Source of the DNA: Agaribacillus aureus | Lineage (GTDB): Bacteria; Bacteroidota; Bacteroidia; Cytophagales; Cyclobacteriaceae | Length of the DNA stretch: 64,000 nt | Reading direction: 5' to 3' | Assembly: GCA_030442055.1 (NCBI GenBank) | Contig: JAUJEB010000001.1 | Span: forward strand, 2,790,001-2,854,000 | Shown here: one piece after another, positions 47,188-56,302 of the stretch | Position numbering within the stretch: the first letter of the stretch is position 1 | How the letters are laid out: each line of letters opens with the position of its first letter | Notes under the pieces: generated by a model | The model's input: the letters and a program-made list of their open reading frames with translations, nothing else | Database searches by the model: none | Told to the model about the DNA's origin: nothing | Translations under genes and position numbers: made by a program

Positions 47188-47527
47188 CTACAACTTGTTT
47201 CTGTTTGTTTCTTTATTTCTTTAAATACGTAACTTTCTGAATATCAATTATATATTTATAAAATATCTCCACACCGTTAGCAATCAAAGAGGGGCTTTCC
47301 CGTGTGGTGTTGTCTTTTGCTTTGCCTTGCTTTGCAACTTCCCTCTAACCCTTAAAGGGAATGCAGACCTCAGGAAAAGTCCCCTCCTGAAAGCTTATAT
47401 GCGTTGCCTTTATTCAATGTGCGATAAGCGCTGTTTAATGTCGTGGCGCTGCCGCTTGTTTTTTTGACCTGTAGCATCGGACCTGATAAAGGACCATACT
47501 TAAAATGGTGCTATTACCGAATTCAAG

Positions 47528-47614
47528 AAAGGGGAATAAGGAGTTTAACCTAAACTGAACCGTTATGAAGAGTAGCACCTATCCGTTTGATAGATAACCG
47601 CTCCTTATCCCCTT
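47528..47614. repeat. bulged-hairpin element E4
   Basis: Arms GAAAGGGGAATAAGGAG and CTCCTTATCCCCTTC. Here GGGG pairs with CCCC where the others have GGG with a following A-T pair, again a compensating change, and one A is unpaired. It lies ~340 bp after E3 and ~130 bp before the DsbD-alpha gene end. Confidence 0.75.
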
Positions 47615-47748
47615 CTTATTTCTACAACTAATTCTACTATCTATTTGAGTTAATACTTTTGGGATCTGATATTCACTATTTGCATCCAGCTGGATCCCAT
47701 TGACCATTTATATCCTCCGGTACTGTGTGCCGGAACCGGTAAATCATG

Positions 47749-48342
47749 TTACTCGCCGGAAAGATTGCCCAATCTTCCTTTGGGTAAATTCATGCGGGCG
47801 CTTCCTTCGTCTGCGCCGCTTTTCGCATCCCTGTTTTTCTCCTTACGTCGTGACTTGTGTTTCACAACAATCCCTGTAAAAACAAAGTCCTCATCGCCCG
47901 GGACGCATCGTCCGTCAACCGTCGTGCAAACCTGATAGGTATAGTTTCCTTTGATAACAGGGTTTTCTGTTAATATTTTAACCTTTTGCCGAAACTCCGC
48001 CTCGTGTTTGAAGTAACGCACGGTCTCTTCCCAGAGGGTATCATACTCGGCTATTAACTTTCCCACGGGCTTTAAGTCGCCAATTATTTTATAGCTTTCA
48101 TGGGGTTCAAAATGAATTTCAGTAGGTAATGGGCCAATATCATAATCCTGATTGTTGGCGTACAGATGCCAGGTATCTTCCATTTTCACCTTGAAAATCA
48201 GCTCGATTTCGCAGCCAATTTTCACCTCACTATCAGAAACTAAGTAACTCCAGCTAGCCGGCCTCAACATTTGAGCGTTTACCGCCACACAGCCACACAG
48301 GGAGATCGCCAAGAGCATTACATGTTTTTTATTTCTCATCAT
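47749..48342 (-). CDS. DsbD N-terminal-domain-like exported protein
   Basis: 197 residues: signal peptide (~1-22), then a DsbD-alpha-like immunoglobulin domain (~25-160) with WHLYANNQDYDIGPLP and the Cys pair of CTTVDGRC. In full-length DsbD this domain is followed by eight membrane helices and a thioredoxin domain, absent here. The C-terminus is a basic Lys/Arg tail (KSRRKEKNRDAKSG) unlike the family. It may be a stand-alone acceptor or a truncated DsbD. It lies directly beside the repeat cluster. Confidence 0.75.
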   Translation of the reverse strand: MMRNKKHVMLLAISLCGCVAVNAQMLRPASWSYLVSDSEVKIGCEIELIFKVKMEDTWHLYANNQDYDIGPLPTEIHFEPHESYKIIGDLKPVGKLIAEYDTLWEETVRYFKHEAEFRQKVKILTENPVIKGNYTYQVCTTVDGRCVPGDEDFVFTGIVVKHKSRRKEKNRDAKSGADEGSARMNLPKGRLGNLSGE

Positions 48343-48713
48343 TTAAAATTTATATATAGCCCGTGTGATTCCCAAGCAAGGACGAAACACGTTATATATT
48401 GGCCTTAGGACTACAGCAAAAACAGTTTGAAAGTGTCAGTGATCAGGAATCTGATCTGAAAGCTTTTAGAAAATGGGGCAATTTCTCTTTGTAAATTTTT
48501 ATTCATATTTTTATAGTTAGTTTAATAAGACTTTGGTTTTATTAGATCCAGGGCCGGCTTAAACATTTGCTACAACACTTGGATTAGGCCTGGCCTTTTT
48601 TATTTATAGTCAAGATTTTCAGTTTAACAACAATTTTTTAGTTATATCCCTTTATTTGGCAACTTATTTCTGCATAATATTTTTCATTATCCAGGTTTAT
48701 TTTCATTTTACAA
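48343..48713. other. intergenic region with unexplained + strand hairpin
   Basis: 371 bp between the FecR and DsbD-alpha genes. The one clear structure is the hairpin with T-run at 48548-48603 on the plus strand, where no annotated gene ends. Confidence 0.5.
48548..48603 (+). terminator. orphan Rho-independent terminator
   Basis: CCAGGGCC and GGCCTGG arms (one bulged G) around a ~31-nt loop, followed by CCTTTTTT. No plus-strand gene precedes it, so it may end an antisense or small RNA. Confidence 0.45.
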
Positions 48714-49766
48714 TCAGCAACCTTCTCCATTAATCACCACCCCATCGGAGCCGAATTCATAGTCGATCCCCAGGGCCAGCTCTACCGCGCGAAGAACCTT
48801 GTGCAGGCTTTGATTCTGAAATTCACCTATGATAATGCAATCCCCTATCTGCCTGTTTTCCAGCGTGATACTCACGCCATACCATCTTTCAAGCATTTTT
48901 ACCGCCTCCTCAAACCTCAGGTTATCAAACTTCAACACACCCTCTCTCCAGGCCAGGTGACGCTCTGCATTTATTTGCTCTTTATTAAGACGGCTGTCGG
49001 CAATATTGTAAATAGCCTGCTGGTTTGGTGTAAGCACCAGTTCAGCGCTTTGTCCCACTTGCCTGGCCGCCTCCTCATTATCATGTGAAACCTTTACCTT
49101 GCCGGTCGCAACCGTCACTTCTATATTTTCATTTTGAAAAGCCTTGATATTAAACGAAGTGCCCAGAACGGTGGTCGTAAGCTCTCCGGATTTTATGATA
49201 AAAGGCTTTTGCTCGTTTCTGGAAACCATAAAGAAGGCTTCTCCTTCCAAAGTTACCTCCCTGGTATTACCAAATAATTTTGGATAAATGAGCCTGCTTC
49301 CGGAATTCAAAAGTACCGTCGACCCATCCATCAAGGTGATCGTTAACTTTTGCCCAGGAAGGGTTTCCTTTATCATCCAGGCCGACTCCTTATTTGACGG
49401 TCCATTTACCCGATAAATGACCAAAGAACCTACCAAAGCAAATATTAACAACGATGCTAGTACATACTGCCGAATCCCTCTTGATTTTCTTTGCCAGGTA
49501 TGATCGGAAGCCAGGGCTTCCCGCTCACCTACGGCTTGTAAGATTTTGTTAAATAACTGTTTTGATTCTTTGTTGGCAGCATCCCTTGTCAAAGTATCAT
49601 AATGTTGGATTAATTCCCCATCTTCATCCATAAGCCTTTTAATATTTGTTTCCGCCTCAGGCTTTTTTAAATATTCCTTTAAGAGGTCAAATTCCTCTTT
49701 CGTACAGGTACCTTCCAGAAACTTTTCAAATATTAATGCTATTTCCTCTCGATCTCTCATTTTCAA
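48714..49766 (-). CDS. FecR-family anti-sigma/sensor protein
   Basis: 350 residues: cytoplasmic N-terminus (~1-95), membrane helix (~100-120), FecR domain (~130-225, LPGQKLTITLMDGSTVLLNSGSRL), and a C-terminal DUF4974 domain (~275-350, RFEEAVKMLERWYGVSITL). It holds the sigma factor encoded 143 bp upstream until a TonB receptor signals. No SusC/TonB-dependent receptor gene is nearby; the next gene is the DsbD-alpha. Confidence 0.93.
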   Translation of the reverse strand: MKMRDREEIALIFEKFLEGTCTKEEFDLLKEYLKKPEAETNIKRLMDEDGELIQHYDTLTRDAANKESKQLFNKILQAVGEREALASDHTWQRKSRGIRQYVLASLLIFALVGSLVIYRVNGPSNKESAWMIKETLPGQKLTITLMDGSTVLLNSGSRLIYPKLFGNTREVTLEGEAFFMVSRNEQKPFIIKSGELTTTVLGTSFNIKAFQNENIEVTVATGKVKVSHDNEEAARQVGQSAELVLTPNQQAIYNIADSRLNKEQINAERHLAWREGVLKFDNLRFEEAVKMLERWYGVSITLENRQIGDCIIIGEFQNQSLHKVLRAVELALGIDYEFGSDGVVINGEGC

Positions 49767-49909
49767 TTCAACAGAATATTTATCTTATCCTATAAGTACT
49801 ACACAAAACTCGTAGAGAACTCCCAACATGAAATGGTTTTTTTTTAAACCTTCATCCATTGTAAATTTTTGCTGTTTCGGAAACCGGAAATTATAATAAG
49901 TTGGCTGGT

Positions 49910-50512
49910 TCAGGGTAAGAAAAATAGCATGGCAGGTACCAATAGCCAGGTAATATTAAGATGAAGGCTAAGCTGCGCTTTTATAATCCGCAGCGTTTTC
50001 CAAAGATGATTTTCTACCGTTTTGACAGAGATACCTAACTGCGCGGCTATTTCAGGATTACTCTTGCCTTCGAATCGGGACATCATGTAAATTAGTCTTT
50101 TCTGAGATGGTAATTCCTGAAGAATTTTATGCACGAGATTTTCGTAGTCAGCTGCAATGATGTTGTCATCGGTTTGGTCTCGAGCCCTTAAGATGTCCTG
50201 CCACAATCCTTGCGCCAAATCTTCATGCTGCACAGAGTCCCGTAAATAATTAAATGCTCTGTTACGGACCATCCGGTACAGGTAGGCCTGAAAAGAAAGA
50301 TCAGGCTTGATATTGCGTCTGTTTTCCCAGATTTTAATAAAAACTTCTTGCACTATCTCCTCTGCAATGAACTTTGATTTGGTCAGCCGGAAGGCATAAT
50401 ATTTCAGTTGTTTTTCATATATATAAAATATTTCCTGAAAGGCTTGAATATTTCCAGCTGCCAGTTTCTTTATTAATATTTTTTGGTCTGTATTTGAGGT
50501 AGGCTTCTTCAA
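49910..50512 (-). CDS. RNA polymerase ECF sigma factor (FecI-like)
   Basis: 200 residues with region 2 (YYAFRLTKSKFIAEEIVQEVFIKIW) and region 4 (LPSQKRLIYMMSRFEGKSNPEIAAQLGISVKTVENHL). The C-terminal ~17 residues are hydrophobic (WLLVPAMLFFLP), which is common in this Bacteroidota group. FecR follows at 48714. Confidence 0.93.
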   Translation of the reverse strand: MKKPTSNTDQKILIKKLAAGNIQAFQEIFYIYEKQLKYYAFRLTKSKFIAEEIVQEVFIKIWENRRNIKPDLSFQAYLYRMVRNRAFNYLRDSVQHEDLAQGLWQDILRARDQTDDNIIAADYENLVHKILQELPSQKRLIYMMSRFEGKSNPEIAAQLGISVKTVENHLWKTLRIIKAQLSLHLNITWLLVPAMLFFLP

Positions 50513-51014
50513 TAGATGGTATCTTATTGTCTTATCTACTCACCAATATTTCACATAAAACTAACGAAAAGTTAACAATTTGCTAGCCAACGGACCAATA
50601 ATCTTCCTAATTTTAATCGAAAAGATTGATATTCAGTATCAAAAATTATATTCCCTGAAATTTTAGTTTTTCGAAAATACCCACTGTCTTATATATTTAT
50701 TTTATACAAAAATATATTTGAATTTTTATAAAAAACCCGTCAGTACAAATCTAACCGGAAAGTGAGTAGAGGTACTCCGGTGATAAAAACCTAGGACACC
50801 CGAACCGTAAAATCAATATCTTTGAACTATTGAAATTTTCGTGTAACGCAAATGTGTGCAGGTGAACAGCGCGGGTTTTGCATTAGCCTGGCACCCTTCG
50901 CCAGGAACTGAGATGCAAGCTATTTATGGCAGTTTTATTTTCCCTGAGATTTTTATTCCCCCAATTAATCCTATTTTTGACCCTGACATATAAAATGGAA
51001 TTTTACTAAGATTT
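50513..51014. promoter_or_regulatory. divergent intergenic region
   Basis: 502 bp between the FecI-like gene and a GNAT gene. TATCTTTG at 50817-50824 fits a -7 element on the plus strand, but there is no TTG 19 bp upstream. Nothing else is recognisable. Confidence 0.4.
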
Positions 51015-51419
51015 ATGACTATCCATCTCAGAGAAGATAAAATTCTTGATCCTACACAGGTGATCAATCTCTACAAAGCTAACAAGTGGTCTTCCGGAGA
51101 AAAACCAAGGCAATTGATGTCGGCCCTGGCTAACTCTCATGCCGTTGTTACGGCCTGGGATGAAGACATCCTGGTGGGCCTGGGGAATTCGCTGTCAGAT
51201 GGAAGTCTGGTTGTTTATTATCCACACCTGCTGGTTCATCCGCAGTATCATGGGCTGGGTATTGGGCGAATGATCATGGAAAAGTTCCAGGAAAAATACG
51301 GTGGGTTTCATCAGCAAATTCTGGTAGCAAACAATCAGGCCGTCAAATTTTATCGAAAATGTGGATTTAAAAGGGCCTACAAGACATCATCGATGTGGAT
51401 TTTTAGGGGGAATGAATAA
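51015..51419 (+). CDS. GNAT-family N-acetyltransferase
   Basis: 134 residues, a short GNAT. The acetyl-CoA loop is YHGLGIGR in YPHLLVHPQYHGLGIGRMIM, followed by VANNQAVKFYRKCGFKRA. Substrate unknown. Convergent with the VWA gene. Confidence 0.82.
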   Translation: MTIHLREDKILDPTQVINLYKANKWSSGEKPRQLMSALANSHAVVTAWDEDILVGLGNSLSDGSLVVYYPHLLVHPQYHGLGIGRMIMEKFQEKYGGFHQQILVANNQAVKFYRKCGFKRAYKTSSMWIFRGNE

Positions 51420-51491
51420 AAAAAGCCCCAGCAGGCAACAGCGTACCTGGCGAGGCCGGTCTTAGAGCACTCAACAACTCCAAAGCCTTTT

Positions 51492-53414
51492 TTACTTGCT
51501 GACAAGGAAGTCAGTTGATTTTACCATCTTGATAAACTCGGCCCGATAGCCTTCCTCATCCTTTCCCTTTGCTGATTTGGCCAGCGCTACCACCTGACCT
51601 AAATTGGCGTTGCTTTTGAATTCGGAATCTCTTAAGATCATGCCGAATGCTGCCACGGCGGCGGAGAACCTGAAATTATCAGAGGTTTGCGCCACCGGTA
51701 CAGCGTTACCCTTTAAGGTTTTCACCAACAGCTTGCTGGTGGTACCTTCCGGCTTTTTATACCTCAATTTTAAAGTTAAAATCTCATCGGACTTCGTAGC
51801 CTTCCGTACCTCGGTGTTTTTTTGATATTTCAGTTCATCAACGGGCTGAATAAATCCTTTACTATCCACACCTGTCGGTATAATCTCATACAGCGCCGTC
51901 ACCGTGTGGCCGGACCCCAAATCACCGGCATCTTTTTTATCGTTGTTAAAATCTTCCTTATTTAATTTTCTGTTTTCATATCCTATCAGGCGATAGGCCT
52001 GTACCATGGCAGGATTAAACTCAACTTGTAGCTTTACATCTTTGGCAATGGTAAATAAGGTACCTCCAAATTCATTGACCAGCACTTTCCTGGCCTCCTG
52101 AATATTGTCAATGTAGGCATAATTTCCATTTCCCTTATCAGCGATGGTTTCCATTTTAGAGTCTTTATAATTGCCCATGCCAAATCCCAACACCGTCAGG
52201 AAAATATTGTCTTTTCTTTTTTCCTCGATCAATCGCTCCATTTCCGCGTTGCTGGATGCACCGACATTGAAATCTCCGTCAGTGGCTAAAATCACCCTAT
52301 TGTTACCTCCATCGCGAAAATTTTCTTTTGCTATTTTATAGGCCAGTTTTATGCCTGCACCACCCGCGGTGGACCCACCGGCTTCCAGGTTATCAAGCGC
52401 ACTTATAATTTTCTCCTTCCGGTTACCGGGAGTGGATGGAAGAACAGTGCCAGCTGCACCGGCATAAACCACAATAGCTACCCTGTCCTGCTCGCGCAAT
52501 TGCTTTGTCAGCATCTTAAAGGATGACTTCAGCAACGGTAGCTTATTGGCTGCGCTCATCGATCCGGACACATCGATAAGAAAAACAAGGTTGGAAGGTG
52601 GCAAATTGTCGGTAGGGATTTTTTTCCCTTGAAGACCAATGTGCACCAGTTGATGTTTTTCATTCCATGGGGTTACCCCAATTTCGGTAGTTATTGAAAA
52701 AGGGTCTTCACCATCCGGCTGAACATAATCATAATGAAAGTAATTTACCATTTCTTCGATGCGCACAGCATCCACCGGCGGCTTTTGACCATTGTTCAGG
52801 AATCTCCTCAAGTTACTGTAAGAAGCGGCATCGACATCTATGGAAAAAGTTGATAGCGGATTCTTGGTAGGCTGAAGGAATATATTTTCATGTATAGCCT
52901 CGTATTCTTCCGTATTATGGCGCGGATATGTATCAATATCATCCACTTCATAGTCACCCAGCTGATCATAAACCGGCGCATAAGAAGGGGCCACCTTGTT
53001 CTTTTTACCCCTTTTCCTTACCGTGGATACAGAGCCGGTCAAACTTCTAACTACCCGCCTCGGGCCATACCCCGTGACAACCACCTCAGACAGCTCCGAA
53101 ACATCCACTTCTAAAAATACGTCTATGTTGATCTGCTCCTTTACCACTATTTCCTTCGTTATGTATCCGACGAAAGAAAACTGAAGCACACTTTTGTGGC
53201 CTGGAACATTTATTTTATACTTTCCATTGATATCGGTAACCGTACCTGATCTCGTGCCCTTAACCAGCACGTTTACCCCTCCCAAAGGGACATTGTCATG
53301 TTTGTCGTAAACGATACCAGTAATTGTTTTGGACTGGGCACTGCCTGGCAGGCTCTTTAATCCGATGACGGTCGTCAGCGCGAAAGCAGTCAGAATTATT
53401 ATGTATTTTTTCAT
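51492..53414 (-). CDS. exported VWA protein with CarboxypepD_reg domain (YfbK-like)
   Basis: 640 residues from the ATG at 53414 (MKKYIIILTAFAL, a signal peptide); a start at 53591 would add 59 residues and reach into the divergent sigma gene, so it is rejected. Residues ~29-105 are a CarboxypepD_reg-like domain, followed by SELSEVVVTGYG, the segment that normally precedes a TonB-receptor plug. Then a YfbK-like region and a VWA domain with the MIDAS motif D281-x-S283-x-S285. Likely protein binding outside the inner membrane. It faces the sigma gene across 96 bp. Confidence 0.92.
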   Translation of the reverse strand: MKKYIIILTAFALTTVIGLKSLPGSAQSKTITGIVYDKHDNVPLGGVNVLVKGTRSGTVTDINGKYKINVPGHKSVLQFSFVGYITKEIVVKEQINIDVFLEVDVSELSEVVVTGYGPRRVVRSLTGSVSTVRKRGKKNKVAPSYAPVYDQLGDYEVDDIDTYPRHNTEEYEAIHENIFLQPTKNPLSTFSIDVDAASYSNLRRFLNNGQKPPVDAVRIEEMVNYFHYDYVQPDGEDPFSITTEIGVTPWNEKHQLVHIGLQGKKIPTDNLPPSNLVFLIDVSGSMSAANKLPLLKSSFKMLTKQLREQDRVAIVVYAGAAGTVLPSTPGNRKEKIISALDNLEAGGSTAGGAGIKLAYKIAKENFRDGGNNRVILATDGDFNVGASSNAEMERLIEEKRKDNIFLTVLGFGMGNYKDSKMETIADKGNGNYAYIDNIQEARKVLVNEFGGTLFTIAKDVKLQVEFNPAMVQAYRLIGYENRKLNKEDFNNDKKDAGDLGSGHTVTALYEIIPTGVDSKGFIQPVDELKYQKNTEVRKATKSDEILTLKLRYKKPEGTTSKLLVKTLKGNAVPVAQTSDNFRFSAAVAAFGMILRDSEFKSNANLGQVVALAKSAKGKDEEGYRAEFIKMVKSTDFLVSK

Positions 53415-53510
53415 TATTGAAAAGGTTTTTATTTTCAGGATGCTTAGTTTGTCATTATTCCATAAATTGTGAGCAACTTTTTTTATTTTAACCGAACAGC
53501 TTGTCGATAA

Positions 53511-54086
53511 ATGTTTTTTAAAAGAGGCAAAAAGGACCATAAAACGGATCATCCCACCGATGACGAGCTGGTTAAAATTTATCAGCAGCATGGTGATATG
53601 GTTCAGCTAGGCAAGCTTTATCAACGATATACAGGGCTGGTTTTTGCCGTTTGCATGAAATATTTAAAAGACGAGGACGACAGTAAGGATGCGGTAATGC
53701 AAATTTTTGAAAAACTGTGCGTTAGTCTAAGAGAGCACGAGGTACATAATTTTAAAAGCTGGCTGCATGTGCTTACCAAAAACCATTGCCTGATGTGGTT
53801 GAGATCTCAAAAAAACAGGCATCATAAAGACATTCAGGAAATTAACCTGGAAAAAAATGTGGAATTCACCTATCATCCGCATCATAATAATGAGGAGGAC
53901 CTGGAAAATTTAAAGGCAGCCATTTTATCGCTGCCTGCAGCCCAAAAGCAATGTATCGAGCTGTTTTATTTAGAGGAGAAGTGTTACAAGGAAATAGTAG
54001 CTATTACCGGATTTGAACTTAAGAAAGTAAAAAGTTATATTCAAAATGGCAGAAGAAACCTGAAAATTCACATGGAGAAACTATGA
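53511..54086 (+). CDS. RNA polymerase ECF sigma factor
   Basis: 191 residues. Region 2 (~45-110, YTGLVFAVCMKYLKDEDDSKDAVMQIFEKL) and region 4 (~140-190, LPAAQKQCIELFYLEEKCYKEIVAITG) are present. Its stop codon overlaps the start of the TonB-fusion gene by 4 bp, so the two are coupled. Divergent from the VWA gene. Confidence 0.93.
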   Translation: MFFKRGKKDHKTDHPTDDELVKIYQQHGDMVQLGKLYQRYTGLVFAVCMKYLKDEDDSKDAVMQIFEKLCVSLREHEVHNFKSWLHVLTKNHCLMWLRSQKNRHHKDIQEINLEKNVEFTYHPHHNNEEDLENLKAAILSLPAAQKQCIELFYLEEKCYKEIVAITGFELKKVKSYIQNGRRNLKIHMEKL

Positions 54087-55540
54087 AGGATCCATCATTA
54101 AATAGTGATAGTCAAAAGTTTAACAAACTTACCGCTGATATTTTAAAAAAGTATCATGAGGGGCGTTTGACCGATCAGGAGATGCACCAGGTAGAAAAGT
54201 TACTCCTTGATGATCCTTTTGCCGCTGAAGCATTGGAAGGCATTGAAACAATGCAGGATCCCGGCCATCTGGAAGCTATCACACTGGATCTAAACCGGCA
54301 AATTGATGATCGGACCGCTAAGAAAAAGACAAAAACCATTCCGATATATCAAAGACCCTGGAATGTTGCCGCTGCGGTAGTGATGCTGCTGACGGCTTCC
54401 TATTTGTTATTTGACAATATCAATTGGCTAAATCCTTCTTCCAAATCTCAGGGACCTATCGCCCTTGAAAAATCTTCTACACCGGAAAAAAACGACACGC
54501 AAAAAGATTTTGAGAAGCCTGATGAATCATTATTCAGCGCTATTGAAGATACTATTTTAGAGCAGGGGGAGGGGGCTACAGCGCCGCAATCTGAATCCAG
54601 GACACAGCAAAAACCCGTGGTCCAGCCGCTGGAAAATAGCCAGGTGGCCAAAACAAAAACCACTGCTGAAAAAGAAAATAAGCTGGTGGCTGTCAATGAC
54701 AAGCAAAGAGCCCGCGATGACGCCGACGTCCAATTATTCGCCGATGAAATTGAAGCTGACGATACAAGCGAAAGTATTGAGTTTGAACCGCCAGCCCAGG
54801 TGACCGATACCGAAGAAGATTTCGCCGAGGCGCCGGTAGCGGCCAGGCGGTCGGAAACACTTTCTGGCGCCGTCCCTAAAAAAATGTCTCAAGCCAAGAA
54901 AAAAGAGGTATTGGGTAAGACTAACAAAACAACAAATGCCGGGAGATCCATATACGGCCAGGTTGTCTCGGCGGAAGACGGGCGGGGATTACCGGGTGTT
55001 GCCCTTTCGGTCAAAGGCACAACCAAAGGTGTATACACGGACATTAATGGAAACTACACTTTACCTGTAAATGAATCCGACTCCATTCTTCGCTATAGTT
55101 TTATTGGCTACGAGACCGAAGAGGTTGTTTTAGCGGAACAGGAAAGAATAGACGTCGAGCTTGAATCCGATGAAATGGCGCTTAGCGAGGTGGTAGTGGT
55201 CGCCTACCAGGATGACGAGGAAAATGAAAATTTTGTCCCCGTCATAAGCGCTCAACCCAAAGGGGGTAACCCGGGCTATAGACGCTACCTCAAAGACAAC
55301 CTGCAGTATCCGGCGGACGCACTTGATAATAAAATAGAAGGTAAGGTGAAAGTCACATTTTTTGTACAGTCCGATGGAAGGCTGTCTGACTTTGAAATAA
55401 AAAGGAGCCTCGGCTACGGCTGTGATGAAGAGGTCATCCGCCTGATAAAGCAGGGGCCCAACTGGCAACCGGCTCAAAAGGGTGATTCTCTTATCAAACA
55501 AAAAGTAAGGGTAAGGGTTAAGTTCAAGCTTGAAAAGTAG
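54083..55540 (+). CDS. anti-sigma-like TM protein with CarboxypepD_reg and TonB C-terminal domains
   Basis: 485 residues. A cytoplasmic helical N-terminus (~15-80) of the anti-sigma type (YHEGRLTDQEMHQVEKLLLDD) precedes a membrane helix (~93-111). A disordered Glu/Lys/Thr-rich segment (~115-290) follows, then a CarboxypepD_reg domain (~293-370) ending in ALSEVVVVAY, and a TonB_C domain (~395-485, VKVTFFVQSDGRLSDFEIKR). Both energy transducer and sigma partner can be inferred. It overlaps the sigma gene by 4 bp. An unusual combination. Confidence 0.85.
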   Translation: MKDPSLNSDSQKFNKLTADILKKYHEGRLTDQEMHQVEKLLLDDPFAAEALEGIETMQDPGHLEAITLDLNRQIDDRTAKKKTKTIPIYQRPWNVAAAVVMLLTASYLLFDNINWLNPSSKSQGPIALEKSSTPEKNDTQKDFEKPDESLFSAIEDTILEQGEGATAPQSESRTQQKPVVQPLENSQVAKTKTTAEKENKLVAVNDKQRARDDADVQLFADEIEADDTSESIEFEPPAQVTDTEEDFAEAPVAARRSETLSGAVPKKMSQAKKKEVLGKTNKTTNAGRSIYGQVVSAEDGRGLPGVALSVKGTTKGVYTDINGNYTLPVNESDSILRYSFIGYETEEVVLAEQERIDVELESDEMALSEVVVVAYQDDEENENFVPVISAQPKGGNPGYRRYLKDNLQYPADALDNKIEGKVKVTFFVQSDGRLSDFEIKRSLGYGCDEEVIRLIKQGPNWQPAQKGDSLIKQKVRVRVKFKLEK

Positions 55541-55603
55541 CGATATGTTCTCCCTGTATGGTTGGGATCCCATTTACCGGTCCGTGGAAAGCGCTCGAGG
55601 CAA

Positions 55604-56302
55604 TCAATTAAAATATAAAAAATCTCTGTGCCGGATTTCGCTTAATTTACCATTGTGGTAAGTGATCTGATCCACCCAGGTGCTGTCGGGTTCCGGATAG
55701 TATTCATATTTTATTTCAAAAGTAGGGTTGCCTTCCAGGTCGACAATTTCCTCGGTAGTAACAACCCCAAATTCGTTATGGGCATAGCGGTAATACTCAT
55801 AAACCTCTCCCTCCGCATTGAGATTACCGGTCTCAAACAGATTGCCTCGTTCATCATAACGGTGTCGGTATCCATAAAGCATTTTGCCGGTCTTTTTATC
55901 TATCGCTTTACTTATTTTTATGTTTCCCACAGAATCAAGTTCATAAACATTTGACGTGACCACACTGTCGTTCTCATAATAATCCGAGCCAATTTTCTGC
56001 CCCCAATCATTGTATTTGTAAATTTCGTAGCCATAGATCGAGTCGAGATCAGCTTTGTAAAACCTCAGTACCAACTCCCGGCCTTGTTTGTTATATTCAA
56101 TCCCCTGGTTGCAGGAAAAACATTCTTTGATGCTATCTTTTTTTGGCTCCCCCCCGATCATTTTAAAGGTATAGTGACGCGTTATTACCTCCTTTATCTT
56201 AAGCGGAGTTTCCCCCTTTTCATCCGCCATTTTCCCCCTTTCGCTGCTGCAAGAAATGACCACCAGAGCCACAAGGCTTATGCTCCAAAACACTTTTTTC
56301 AT
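55604..56302 (-). CDS. lipoprotein with RHS-like/MORN-like sequence repeats
   Basis: 232 residues from the ATG at 56302 (MKKVFWSISLVALVVISCSS, a lipoprotein signal with VISC); the start at 56362 is less likely. The body has short repeats of the form YxYxxWGxxIxxxxYExDS / YRHRYDERGNLFETG, resembling RHS or YwqK-like strand repeats. Function unknown; probably surface or periplasm-facing lipoprotein. Confidence 0.75.
   Translation of the reverse strand: MKKVFWSISLVALVVISCSSERGKMADEKGETPLKIKEVITRHYTFKMIGGEPKKDSIKECFSCNQGIEYNKQGRELVLRFYKADLDSIYGYEIYKYNDWGQKIGSDYYENDSVVTSNVYELDSVGNIKISKAIDKKTGKMLYGYRHRYDERGNLFETGNLNAEGEVYEYYRYAHNEFGVVTTEEIVDLEGNPTFEIKYEYYPEPDSTWVDQITYHNGKLSEIRHRDFLYFN

Larger units (their letters stand above)
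46830..47748. other. 919-bp repeat-rich intergenic region
   Basis: No credible gene. It holds hairpin elements E2, E3 and E4, a small GC hairpin followed by T residues at 47073-47091, and around 47270-47310 a CCACAC/GTGTGG pair. It is the densest structured-RNA candidate in the window. Confidence 0.7.

Noticed and set aside
46975-47614. Short peptides encoded in the hairpin loops (nine or ten codons in E2, E3 and E4).
   Set aside because: The ATG of E3 is at a different place from those of E2 and E4, and the encoded residues have nothing in common, so the frames look like chance.
46400-47614. CRISPR-like array from four similar repeats.
   Set aside because: Spacing is irregular (about 120 to 570 bp), each unit is an ~88-bp hairpin, and no cas genes are near.
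53415-53591. Extended N-terminus of the VWA protein from the ATG at 53591.
   Set aside because: It would overlap the divergent sigma gene, and a typical signal peptide begins at 53414.
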